From NCBI GenBank assembly GCA_003140075.1, contig PLIO01000110.1, forward strand, positions 1-35,957: a stretch of 35,957 nucleotides of DNA, in the 5' to 3' direction. The notes below the pieces were generated by a model, which saw only the letters and a program-made list of their open reading frames with translations, was not told the origin of the DNA and ran no database searches. The translations under genes and the position numbers were made by a program. Positions 1 to 8,648 of this stretch are shown here, in pieces. Position 1 is the stretch's first letter; each line of letters starts with the position of its first letter. Source of the stretch: Acidobacteriaceae bacterium. Its GTDB lineage: Bacteria > Acidobacteriota > Terriglobia > Terriglobales > Acidobacteriaceae.

Positions 1-440
1 GGCTGGATGAGATCGATGACCTTCACTCCAGTCTCGAACATCTCGGCTGTGGTGGCCTGTTCGTCAAAAGCCGGCGCCAGACGATGGATCGGCATTCTCT
101 CCTTGAATTCGACCGGGCCGAGTTGGTCGACGGGTTCGCCGATTACGTTCATTACGCGGCCGAGCGTGCCGCGGCCGACGGGAACGGAGATTGGTCCGCC
201 CTGGTCGATCGCTTTCATGCCGCGCACCATGCCTTCGGTGGCCTCCATCGCGATACAGCGCACGCGGCCTTCGCCCAGGTGCTGTTGGACCTCGAGAATT
301 ACATTGACTGGAGCGGGCACGGTGAAGCCGTCGCTTACAACCCTGACCGCTTGGTAGATGGGCGGCAGCTTGCCTTCGGGAAACTGCACGTCCACCGCCG
401 GCCCCGCAATTTGAACTACGTGTCCGATATTTTCTGGCAT
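1..440 (-). CDS. atpD: ATP synthase F1 beta subunit, N-terminal part
   Basis: This is the catalytic beta subunit of F-type ATP synthase, cut by the window edge. Reading from the ATG at 438-440 the protein begins MPENIGHVVQIAGPAVDVQF, the usual N-terminal beta-barrel domain of AtpD. It continues through the conserved GRVMNVIGEPVD and KVIDLIQP segments, and the window ends just before the expected P-loop. About 146 residues are present; the family is normally about 470. It follows atpG by 120 bases on the same strand, so it is probably co-transcribed with it. The gap between them holds a heptamer array flush with this start codon and a predicted hairpin; I see no Shine-Dalgarno sequence. Identity is secure. 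Confidence 0.96.
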   Translation of the reverse strand, partial: MPENIGHVVQIAGPAVDVQFPEGKLPPIYQAVRVVSDGFTVPAPVNVILEVQQHLGEGRVRCIAMEATEGMVRGMKAIDQGGPISVPVGRGTLGRVMNVIGEPVDQLGPVEFKERMPIHRLAPAFDEQATTAEMFETGVKVIDLIQ

Positions 441-468
441 AAATTCAGCTTCTAGCTGCTAGCTTTCC
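441..468. repeat. Heptamer array abutting the atpD start
   Basis: Three tandem 7-base units, GCTTCTA, GCTGCTA and GCTTTCC (448-468), follow the atpD start codon region with a lead-in at 441-447. They match the G-Y-N-N-Y-Y-R pattern of the other arrays in the window. No clear inverted partner was found for this particular array, although the next array in the same gap is paired. Confidence 0.7.
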
Positions 469-471
469 AAA

Positions 472-562
472 GCATTCAGCATTCGGCCCGTGAGCCTTAG
501 CTTCGCGCCCCGCAACAGCCCTCACTGGCTGAATGCTGAGTGCCGACTGCTGACTGCTCGCT
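472..562. repeat. Inverted heptamer array, atpG-atpD gap
   Basis: The left arm (472-492) carries units GCATTCA and GCATTCG. The right arm (523-562) carries GCTGAAT, GCTGAGT, GCCGACT, GCTGACT and GCTCGCT. The left arm and 523-543 can pair over 21 positions with 18 Watson-Crick pairs, two G-T wobbles and one mismatch around a 30-base loop. The right array runs into the stop codon of atpG at 561-563. In the mRNA of the atp operon this would be a strong hairpin between gamma and beta cistrons. There is no T-tract, so it does not look like a standard terminator. Confidence 0.85.
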
Positions 563-1640
563 ACATCGCGGCCGCGCCGCTTACGATCTCGATAATCTCT
601 TTCGTGATCTTCGCTTGCCGGGCGCGGTTCATCACCAGCGTGAGCGAGTCGATCATATCGGTCGCGTTGCTGGTGGCGGAATCCATCGCAGTCATGCGCG
701 CGGCATGCTCGGCCGCCACCGACTCCAGCAGCGCGCGGAAAATCTGGATCGCAACATATTTCGGCAGCAATGACCGGAATAACTCCTCCGGCGGCTGCTC
801 ATAGATGTAATCCACCTGCGCTGTGCCGAACGTCTCCGCGACTTTATCGGCCGGACTCTCGCCGCGCATGCCCACACCCGCGCTGATCGCCGCTTCTTTG
901 GCCTTTTTCCTTTCCTCTTCCGTCATCTCCTCGGCCAGGCGGATCGCGGGCTCGCCAATCTGCTCGATGGGAAGAATCTGCTCCACGATGAGCCGCTGCG
1001 CGATCACCGACTTGAATTCGTTGAAGACGATGTAGACGGAGTCGATCTGTTCGCGGCAGTAACGTTCGATTACGTTCTCGGCGAGGGTCCGCGCCTGCGC
1101 AAATTCCAACTTGCCGAGAACGCCCACATGCTCTCCGGTAATTTGTACGGCTGCGGCACGCTCGCCCGGCTCACCTTGCGTCTCCAGCGACTCCTCGGTC
1201 TCAGCGAGGCTGCGCGTGCGCACGGCCGCAGCAGGATAACGCCTGCGCAAGAAATCGCGCCCCTTGCGGCCGATCGCCTCAACGTCGACGTTCTTCCCTG
1301 CCTTGGACTCGAGGAACCGGCTGGCAGCTTTGGTGACGTTAGCGCTGAATGCGCCCGCCAGGCCTTTATCGCCGGTAACCACGATCAGCAGAATATTGTT
1401 CTCCGGGCGCTGCGCCAGCAAGGGATGTTTCGGTTCTCCCGTTTCTGGATCGTAGATCTCGGCGCGCGCCACCAGCGACTTAAGGACATTCGTCAGCATC
1501 TGCGCGTAGGGCCTCGCCGCAAGCGTGCGGTCCTGTGCGCGGCGCAGCTTGGCAGCCGAGACCACTTTCATGGCTTTGGTAATCTGCCGCGTGTTCACCA
1601 CGCTGCGAATACGGCGCCGAATGTCGAGAATGTTGGGCAT
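561..1640 (-). CDS. atpG: ATP synthase F1 gamma subunit, long form
   Basis: This is the central rotor stalk subunit of F1. The N-terminus MPNILDIRRRIRSVVNTRQI and the C-terminal helix RARQAKITKEIIEIVSGAAAM are diagnostic of the gamma coiled coil, and VVTGDKGLAGAFSAN (about residues 88-101) belongs to the Rossmann-like domain. At 359 residues it is clearly longer than the usual roughly 290. Extra sequence sits at about residues 143-165 and, mainly, at about 226-275, where a charged segment rich in E and K precedes the conserved YIYEQPPEELF. Both lie in the globular domain, not in the coiled coil. It lies between atpA and atpD. No Shine-Dalgarno is visible before the ATG; the upstream gap is a heptamer array. 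Identity is secure; the role of the inserts is unknown. Confidence 0.96.
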   Translation of the reverse strand: MPNILDIRRRIRSVVNTRQITKAMKVVSAAKLRRAQDRTLAARPYAQMLTNVLKSLVARAEIYDPETGEPKHPLLAQRPENNILLIVVTGDKGLAGAFSANVTKAASRFLESKAGKNVDVEAIGRKGRDFLRRRYPAAAVRTRSLAETEESLETQGEPGERAAAVQITGEHVGVLGKLEFAQARTLAENVIERYCREQIDSVYIVFNEFKSVIAQRLIVEQILPIEQIGEPAIRLAEEMTEEERKKAKEAAISAGVGMRGESPADKVAETFGTAQVDYIYEQPPEELFRSLLPKYVAIQIFRALLESVAAEHAARMTAMDSATSNATDMIDSLTLVMNRARQAKITKEIIEIVSGAAAM

Positions 1641-1648
1641 TGAAAACC

Positions 1649-1753
1649 AGCCATTAGCTGTTGGCTCTTGGCCTTTAGCTTAAACCGGCACGATTCCTTC
1701 TTGGCTACTGCGCTCCGCTTGAGGCCAAGAGCTCAAGGCTAAGAGTCAGGAGC

Positions 1754-1755
<2 letters not shown>
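1649..1755. repeat. Inverted heptamer array, atpA-atpG gap
   Basis: Left units are GCCATTA, GCTGTTG, GCTCTTG and GCCTTTA (1650-1678), in perfect 7-base register. The right arm (1721-1755), read on the minus strand, gives units of the same type such as CTCTTAG, CCTTGAG and CTCTTGG. The two arms share an inverted core GCTCTTGGCCT within a 20-position match that has four differences. The right arm ends inside the atpA stop codon. Confidence 0.8.
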
Positions 1756-3411
<1,656 letters not shown>

Positions 3412-3426
<15 letters not shown>

Positions 3427-3948
3427 TTCTTTCAATCTCTCCAACTGGCCTTTCACCGAACCGTCGTAAATCGTGCTCCCCAGGCGGACTACAGCGCCAC
3501 CCAGAAGCGAAGAATCCTGATCGTACTTGGCGCGAACTTTCTTGCCGGTGAGCTTCCCCACCTGAGCTTCGAATTCGCGCTTCTCGGCCTCGCCCAATTC
3601 GCGGGCGCTGGTGATCTCGGCTTCGGCGAAGCCCAGGCGCGCGTCGAGTTCTTTTTCCAGCTGCCGGATAATCGGCTCCAGAAAATGTATCCGCCGGTGA
3701 TCGATGAGCACCGCAATCAAATTTCTTGCTTGCGTGCAAATTCCATCGCGCTCGGCGATCACATCGAGCACGCGCCGCTTCTGCTCAGCGGGAATTGCGG
3801 GATTCTCCCACACCCGGCGCAACTCGGAACTCTCGGCCAGCAGCGTCGCTATCGTGCGCAGTTCGGCGATGGAGCGATCCGCATCGAGATGTGAGCCTAG
3901 AACCACGTCTGCAAAAGCCCGCGCGTAGGTGCCGGCTACGGAAGCCAT
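3412..3948 (-). CDS. atpH: ATP synthase F1 delta subunit
   Basis: This is the peripheral-stalk cap that links F1 to the b subunits (OSCP/delta family). The 178-residue protein has the expected helical N-terminal domain starting MASVAGTYARAFADVVLG, and the C-terminal conserved pattern ITSARELGEAEKREFEAQV, followed by VVRLGSTIYDGSVKGQLERL. Its ATG at 3946-3948 directly follows the stop codon of atpF with no bases between, so translational coupling is likely. The final codons overlap the start of a heptamer repeat array, which probably supplied the last residues AISS. Identity is secure from sequence and operon position. Confidence 0.94.
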
Positions 3949-4713
3949 CTAGCGACCACCCTTTCCGGCGGAGTCCACGGTGGGCGCGCCCAACTCCCCA
4001 GCAAAGTTCCGCACCAGGGCCTGATCGGTGGCGGCGTCAATGCGAATCTGCTTCGGCGCCAAGCCCACCGCAAGATCGGCCGCATAGGCGGTGAGTTCAC
4101 GGCGCGCGCTTTTGGCTGCGGCGGCGATTTCCTGCTGCGCCGATTCCACCATCTTGCGAGCGTCTTCCTGAGCCGCCGTCCGGATGCGAGCCTCTTCGGC
4201 CGCAGCTTCTTTCTCAGCGGCATCACGCATCGTCCCGATTTCGACATCCAATTTCATCAGGCGGGATTCAATCTCCGCCAACTTCCGGCGCGCTTCTTCG
4301 CTGGCCTTCTGCGCTTCCTGCATCGCTTTCTGAATTGACGCCGTGCGCGCGCTGAAGGCCCCCGGCAAATACTTGCGGGCAGCCCAGAAGATGATCCCGG
4401 CGATCACGGCAAAATTCAGCAGCACACTAATGAGGTAGGCGTTGCTGGTGCTCAGGCCGGTATGCCGCGCGATGAACTGCACCGACGCAGACTGCTTGAA
4501 CTCGGCCTTATCGTCTTTCTCTTCGCCCGCAGCTTCCCGGGTCTCGTGCGCCAGTTGCCGCCCAAAGCCCGGTCGCTTCGTCGAGTCTTCGGACTGCTGC
4601 TGTTTCGCCGGCGCTGGCTGTTCCTGCGCGCGCAGGGGAAGAACGGACGCGGCAAGACTCGCAGCGAGCAGCATCAGTAGACCGGCGCGAATCGTTTCGT
4701 TGAGAAAAGTCAT
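3949..4713 (-). CDS. atpF: ATP synthase F0 b subunit with signal-like N-terminus
   Basis: This is a peripheral-stalk b subunit. The region NAYLISVLLNFAVIAGIIFWAARKYLPGAF is the membrane anchor with its conserved junction, followed by a long charged helical stretch rich in A, E, K and R typical of the b dimer. Unusually, about 90 residues precede that anchor, beginning with a hydrophobic signal-like segment (LLMLLAASLAASVLPLRAQ) and a charged linker. I chose the ATG at 4711-4713 (254 residues). A GTG at 4759-4761 directly after the b' stop codon would add 16 residues (MLRRRTSPGASSNSNT), and neither start has a strong Shine-Dalgarno. The N-terminal extension suggests either two membrane passes or cleavage of a signal peptide. 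Confidence 0.9.
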   Translation of the reverse strand: MTFLNETIRAGLLMLLAASLAASVLPLRAQEQPAPAKQQQSEDSTKRPGFGRQLAHETREAAGEEKDDKAEFKQSASVQFIARHTGLSTSNAYLISVLLNFAVIAGIIFWAARKYLPGAFSARTASIQKAMQEAQKASEEARRKLAEIESRLMKLDVEIGTMRDAAEKEAAAEEARIRTAAQEDARKMVESAQQEIAAAAKSARRELTAYAADLAVGLAPKQIRIDAATDQALVRNFAGELGAPTVDSAGKGGR

Positions 4714-4761
4714 TGTGTTCGAATTCGAACTCGCGCCCGGCGACGTCCTGCGCCGCAACAC

Positions 4762-5217
4762 CTAGCGTCCCGCCCCGGCAGGCTCCAGCACGCGCCGCAT
4801 AATCTCTGTGGCCAGCGTCTGCGCTTCTGCCTGCAGGCCGTCCAGCGCCGCCGCGCGATCTTTCTGGATGTCAGCCTTCGCGGCTTCCACCTGCGCCTGG
4901 GCCTTGACGCGCGCTTCGTTCAGCGCTGCACTCCGGGCATCCAGTGCAGCCTTGCGCCGCGCTTCCTGCGCGCGAAATACCGCGGCCCGCGCCTCGCGCA
5001 GCCGCTGCTCGTATTCGGAGGTGCGCGCTTCGGCCGCAGCAATGTCTGCCCGCGACTTCTCGACCGCACCTTCCGTCTTGCTGCGCCGTTCGTCCAGCAC
5101 GCGCCGCAAAGGCTTGTGCACGATCACCGTATAGAGGACGTAAAGCAGCGCCAGCAGAATCACGGTCGGCACGGCTCCGAGCAGTAATTCGCCTAGTTGT
5201 CGTAGCGTTTGATCCAT
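4762..5217 (-). CDS. atpF2: ATP synthase F0 b' subunit
   Basis: This is a second b-type stalk subunit of 151 residues. A single N-terminal membrane helix (AVPTVILLALLYVLYTVIVHKPLRRVLDER) is followed by a continuous alanine- and arginine-rich coiled coil to the C-terminus. The b plus b' arrangement is known from cyanobacteria, alphaproteobacteria and other lineages, where the two form a heterodimeric stalk. It is the first gene of this atp cluster: a near-consensus promoter lies 44 bases upstream of its ATG at 5215-5217. No a (atpB) or c (atpE) gene precedes it, so those F0 genes must be elsewhere. Assignment as b' rather than b rests on the short, single-anchor architecture. Confidence 0.9.
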   Translation of the reverse strand: MDQTLRQLGELLLGAVPTVILLALLYVLYTVIVHKPLRRVLDERRSKTEGAVEKSRADIAAAEARTSEYEQRLREARAAVFRAQEARRKAALDARSAALNEARVKAQAQVEAAKADIQKDRAAALDGLQAEAQTLATEIMRRVLEPAGAGR

Positions 5218-5260
5218 CGATTGCTGCTGTACAGGAAAATGAGGGCTATGAAAACTGTTA

Positions 5261-5289
5261 AGTCTAACGTCCGAGGGAGTTTATGTCAA
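5261..5289 (-). promoter_or_regulatory. Sigma70-type promoter of the atp cluster
   Basis: On the minus strand there is a perfect -35 box TTGACA (5284-5289), a 17-base spacer, and a -10 box TAGACT (5261-5266, four of six consensus bases). The predicted transcription start would fall about 35-40 bases upstream of the b' start codon. The promoter overlaps the end of a small candidate ORF. Confidence 0.75.
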
Positions 5290-5430
5290 CGCAAAGGGGT
5301 GATTTTTAAGCGATTTCCGGTGCGGGACGGAACCCTCAAAATGGGCGACATCCCCCCATGCCCTAATCAATTGCCCGCCATGCAGAAATCTGCAACTAAT
5401 CCTTGACTTCCGGTTAAAGAGGACTAGCAT
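5281..5430 (-). CDS. Candidate small protein (49 aa) with ideal Shine-Dalgarno
   Basis: The ATG at 5428-5430 is preceded, at 6 bases spacing, by GGAGGTGAT (5437-5445), a full-length complement of the 16S anti-Shine-Dalgarno sequence. The frame runs 49 codons, beginning MLVLFNRKSRISCRFLHGG, and stops with a TAA that overlaps the -35 region of the atp promoter. I recognise no domain; the peptide is basic with several aromatic residues. It lies between hflX and the atp genes on the same strand, so it could be a small gene, a leader peptide or a remnant. The strength of the ribosome-binding site is the only positive evidence. Confidence 0.35.
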   Translation of the reverse strand: MLVLFNRKSRISCRFLHGGQLIRAWGDVAHFEGSVPHRKSLKNHPFALT

Positions 5431-5485
5431 TGAAGTATCACCTCCGATCCAATTCAGGATCGAATGGGCCGATAGCCAAGGAATG

Positions 5486-7012
5486 TCACCGCTTCTTGGT
5501 TGCCGGCCCATTTAAATTGCTGGCGTTGGCCCGCACAACCCACTCTCGCACCTTCCGCACCACCGACTCCGGCGCCTCCACCTCCAACTCCACCGCGCCG
5601 TCCTTGTACGTCCGCGAATAAATTCTCGCTTTGGCTTCCAGCATGGCGAGCGTCTTGCCTTCTTTCTGCGGCACGCGCAGATGCACGCGGCTGACCGGGT
5701 CTTCCTCGATCATGGCATCGATGCGCGCCAGCAACTTCTGCAGCCCTGTGCCCTCCGCCGCCGACACGTACACTGTGTTCGAGTTATCCCGCCGGGCGTC
5801 ATTCATCAAACTCTCGGCCACTTCCACATCGAGCAGATCGATTTTGTTCATCACCCGCAGACGTGGCTTCTTCTCCGCTTCCAGCTCTTTCAGGACAATC
5901 TCTACCTGTGCGTCCTGCTCGGCAGAAAGCCGGTTGCTGGCGTCGGAAACCTGCACCACGAGGGATGCCCGCTGCACCTCTTCCAGCGTGGCGCGAAAGG
6001 CCGAGACCAGCGTGTGCGGCAGGTTGCGAATGAACCCTACTGTGTCGGAGAGCAGGATTTTGCGCTTCGACGGCAGCACCACCGCACGAATGGTGGGGTC
6101 GAGCGTGGCGAACATGCGTGGCGAGGCCAGCACCGCGGCCCGCGTGAGCGCGTTGAACAGAGTCGACTTGCCGGCGTTGGTATAGCCGACCAGCGCCACT
6201 GTCGCCACCGGAGCCGATTCCCGCCGCTGCCGTTGTTGCGCCCGGATACGGCGCACGTTTTCCAGTTGCTGCTCCACGTGGCGGACGCGCCGAGCTATTT
6301 TTCGCCGGTCAGTTTCCAGCTGCGTTTCGCCGGGGCCGCGCGTGCCGATGCCGCCGCCGAGTTGGGACATCTCCACGCCGCGCCCGGCCAGCCGCGGCAG
6401 CATGTATTGCAACTGCGCCAGTTCGACCTGCAACTGGCCTTCGCGCGTTCGCGCGTGGCGTGCAAAAATATCGAGGATGAGCTGGGTGCGATCGATCACC
6501 CGCAGCTTAACGATTCTTTCGATATTGCGCTGCTGGGAAGCAGTAAGGTCGTGATCAAAGAGGAGCAGATCAGCATTTGCCGATGCAGCTGCGCCCGCGA
6601 TTTCCTCCAGCTTGCCCGCGCCGATTAACGTGGCTGGATCGGGCCGGCCGCGGCGCTGCAGGATTTCGCCGACGACTTTGGCCCCGGCGCTCCCCGCCAG
6701 GGTTCGCAATTCCGCCAGAGACTCATCCGCATCGAACTCTGGAATGCTGGGCTTCTTGGTGCTGGATTTTCCGGAGGCATGGGCTGGCATTCCGGCTTCG
6801 CCGCCCGCGCCGGACGCGGTGGACGCCGCATCCCGCGCCGCTTGCGCTTGTGCGGTGACCTTGGCCCCGCCGCGGCCACGCGTCCGCACCTCGATCCCGA
6901 TCAGGAAGGCACGCTCCTGCCGGTCCTCTGGGCGCACCGCCTCTGCGCCGAGAGGCACGCGTCCGGCGGCGGGCGTGCGATCGCGGGTCTTCTTGGGATG
7001 AGAACTGCGCAA
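5486..7012 (-). CDS. hflX: GTPase HflX
   Basis: HflX is a ribosome-associated GTPase that splits stalled or stressed 70S ribosomes. The 508-residue protein has the family N-terminal domain starting near [10 protein letters not shown] (residues 34-42), the signature [19 protein letters not shown] (219-237), G1 GYTNAGKST (276-284), G3 DTVG (323-326) and G4 NKID (about 390). The start is a TTG at 7010-7012, since no in-frame ATG exists before residue 75; AAGG lies upstream. Residues 44-90 form an alanine- and glycine-rich insertion not normal for the core fold and probably disordered. It directly follows hfq with a 12-base gap, a gene pairing known from many bacteria. Confidence 0.95.
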   Translation of the reverse strand: MRSSHPKKTRDRTPAAGRVPLGAEAVRPEDRQERAFLIGIEVRTRGRGGAKVTAQAQAARDAASTASGAGGEAGMPAHASGKSSTKKPSIPEFDADESLAELRTLAGSAGAKVVGEILQRRGRPDPATLIGAGKLEEIAGAAASANADLLLFDHDLTASQQRNIERIVKLRVIDRTQLILDIFARHARTREGQLQVELAQLQYMLPRLAGRGVEMSQLGGGIGTRGPGETQLETDRRKIARRVRHVEQQLENVRRIRAQQRQRRESAPVATVALVGYTNAGKSTLFNALTRAAVLASPRMFATLDPTIRAVVLPSKRKILLSDTVGFIRNLPHTLVSAFRATLEEVQRASLVVQVSDASNRLSAEQDAQVEIVLKELEAEKKPRLRVMNKIDLLDVEVAESLMNDARRDNSNTVYVSAAEGTGLQKLLARIDAMIEEDPVSRVHLRVPQKEGKTLAMLEAKARIYSRTYKDGAVELEVEAPESVVRKVREWVVRANASNLNGPATKKR

Positions 7013-7024
7013 GCCGAAAACGCC

Positions 7025-7363
7025 TTATCCTTCGGTGCCTGAAGCGCTTGCCGCTGCAGCCGCTGGCGGCGCCGGAGATGATACCGCCGCGACCCCGGTT
7101 GCGGCAGCAACCTTCGCCTCCGGATGCGCCGCGTGCGCGCCATGTGGCGCGGTGCGGCCCATTACGATGGTCGAGATGGCATGCTTGAAGATCAGTTGTT
7201 CTTGTCCGTTGGCTTCCAGCACCACGGAATACTTGTCGAAGGAACGAATCCGGCCCGTCAACTTCACACCGCTCAGCAGATAAATTGTGATGCTTAACCG
7301 TTCTTTGCGGGCTGTGTTCAAGAAGGAATCCTGGATGTTCTGCGCCGGCTTGCTGCTTTCCAT
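7025..7363 (-). CDS. hfq: RNA chaperone Hfq
   Basis: Hfq is the hexameric Sm-like RNA-binding protein that pairs small RNAs with mRNAs. The start [20 protein letters not shown] and the Sm1 motif [26 protein letters not shown] are canonical, and Sm2 reads IFKHAISTI with the KHA core. The protein is 112 residues: the Sm core is followed by a low-complexity alanine- and proline-rich tail of about 45 residues. The ATG at 7361-7363 is chosen because AAGGAGAT lies just upstream; a longer frame opening at 7402 lacks such a site. It lies immediately before hflX on the same strand. Confidence 0.96.
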   Translation of the reverse strand: MESSKPAQNIQDSFLNTARKERLSITIYLLSGVKLTGRIRSFDKYSVVLEANGQEQLIFKHAISTIVMGRTAPHGAHAAHPEAKVAAATGVAAVSSPAPPAAAAASASGTEG

Positions 7364-7769
7364 AGCCGATCTCCTTAAGTTCTTTGAACTGCGTACAACC
7401 AACCTGCGCCTGCGGCCATGGCCTCAGGGCAAGCTCAAAACAACAGCATGTTCTCGGCGACCGCTCGCCGAAGAAACACGGGGGGAACAACCTGCCTCCT
7501 CGCCGCCACGTTTCCGAGGCTGCGCCGCCCAGCAGGTAGCTACGAGTACGATACGGTGTCCTCCTGCGCTTTTCAACCCGGAAGTTGCAGAAAACTTGAT
7601 TTCTTAAACGATGTGAAGATTTGCCGGAGCCTATGTTGGCTCGTCTACATTCGCCCGGTTGTGTACAATCCCCCGCGTGGGCAAGTAGCCCTGCGTAAAC
7701 CCACCGTGCCCTTCGTTCGTCATCCGTTATGTGTTGCGCGAGGACACCGGTGAAATCTTAGGAGGCATC
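7364..7769. other. Divergent intergenic region hfq / PuuD-like gene
   Basis: About 400 bases separate the two divergent starts. It must hold both promoters, but I could not identify convincing -35/-10 pairs; the best single box is TACAAT just before 7680 on the plus strand. It contains one copy of a 20-base dispersed repeat (7423-7442). No small gene or RNA gene was recognised. Confidence 0.5.
7423..7442. repeat. Dispersed 20-base repeat, copy 1
   Basis: CTCAGGGCAAGCTCAAAACA recurs at 29217-29236 with one substitution (19 of 20). Both copies are intergenic. The second copy sits between two heptamer segments, as if inserted there. Confidence 0.6.
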
Positions 7770-8543
7770 ATGGCAAGCGCTGCTCTCGCAACATTGTTTG
7801 GACCGCAGATCAATTTCCCCCCGGACTTCAACACCAACTTCCTGATGCTGGTTCGCTGGATTCACTTTCTAGCCGGCATCACCTGGATCGGCCTGCTCTA
7901 CTTCTTCAATCTGGTGAATGTTCCCTTGATGAAAGAGCTGGATGCCACCACCAAGGGCAAAGTCATGCCTGTGCTGATGACGCGGGCGCTGTGGTGGTTT
8001 CGAATGTCCGCGGCACTGACTGTTCTTGCCGGCCTCGCCTATTGGGGCAACATCGTTGCCGCCGACGTGCACAACGGTCAAATTCTTGGATTGCACGCTT
8101 CGAGCGGCCCAGTGATGGGCAGCTTCTTTCTGATCTGGACCATCGTGTGGGGAGTGCTCTACGCATGCCTGATCCCCGGCATGGGGATTTTCGACAAGGG
8201 AGCATTCGTCGGCACGGTCTATGCCGTGGTGGTTGCGGCTGCGGCGTGGCTCTTCCTGAGCCTGAACAGCCACGGCTGGGAGAGCAACCGCCTGCTTTCC
8301 ATCGGCATCGGCGGCGGCATCGGCTGGGTCATGCTGCTCAACGTCTGGGGAGTGATCTGGCGCATCCAGAAGCGACTCATCCAATGGACCCGCGACAACG
8401 CCACCAACGGCACGCCCATGCCCGACAAGGCCAAAGGCATGGCCCGCCAGGCCTTCCTGGCATCAAGAGCCAATGCGTTCTTGTCGGTCGTGATGCTGTT
8501 CTTCATGGGCGCAGCGAGTCACTATCCGATGTTTGGGAAGTAA
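7770..8543 (+). CDS. Membrane protein, PuuD membrane-domain-like
   Basis: This 257-residue integral membrane protein resembles the N-terminal membrane half of urate hydroxylase PuuD (urate oxidase N-terminal family). About six membrane helices are visible: RWIHFLAGITWIGLLYFFNLVNVP, the ALWWFRMSAALTVLAGLAYWG segment, GPVMGSFFLIWTIVWGVLYACLI, FVGTVYAVVVAAAAWLFLSL, IGIGGGIGWVMLLNVWGVIW and the C-terminal FLSVVMLFFMGAASHYPMF. PuuD proper carries a C-terminal cytochrome c domain; this protein has no CxxCH motif and ends after the last helix. The start is the ATG at 7770, which has AGGAGG six bases upstream. It is monocistronic and ends at an intrinsic terminator. Similarity is by pattern, so urate oxidation is not assured. 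Confidence 0.72.
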   Translation: MASAALATLFGPQINFPPDFNTNFLMLVRWIHFLAGITWIGLLYFFNLVNVPLMKELDATTKGKVMPVLMTRALWWFRMSAALTVLAGLAYWGNIVAADVHNGQILGLHASSGPVMGSFFLIWTIVWGVLYACLIPGMGIFDKGAFVGTVYAVVVAAAAWLFLSLNSHGWESNRLLSIGIGGGIGWVMLLNVWGVIWRIQKRLIQWTRDNATNGTPMPDKAKGMARQAFLASRANAFLSVVMLFFMGAASHYPMFGK

Positions 8544-8588
8544 GCGCCTTTGCTTTTCTCTGCGAAAGCACAGTTCGGTCCAATAAAT

Positions 8589-8618
8589 TAAGGAGCGTCC
8601 CGCAAAGGACGCTCCTTA
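8589..8618. terminator. Bidirectional intrinsic terminator
   Basis: A perfect 12-base-pair stem with a 6-base loop: the left arm is TAAGGAGCGTCC and the right arm GGACGCTCCTTA. ATTTGTCT follows on the plus strand and an A/T-rich tract follows on the minus strand. It lies between two convergent genes and probably serves both. Confidence 0.85.
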
Positions 8619-8648
8619 TTTGTCTAGCTACGTGTTTAGCTCGAGCGG

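Noticed and set aside
472-543. Heptamer hairpins as intrinsic terminators
   Set aside because: No T-tract follows the stems, several lie inside operons such as atp, and loops are long. True terminators were found at 8589-8618 and 18951-18983.
441-562. CRISPR-like short repeats
   Set aside because: Units are 7 bases, directly adjacent without spacers, degenerate and inverted between arms; no cas genes in the window.
5445-5462. CGATCC/GGATCG hairpin as the hflX terminator
   Set aside because: Only 6 pairs with no T-tract, and it overlaps a strong Shine-Dalgarno sequence.
6723-7490. 255-codon minus-strand frame
   Set aside because: Covers hfq and the hflX N-terminus in another frame; both of those genes have strong family motifs.
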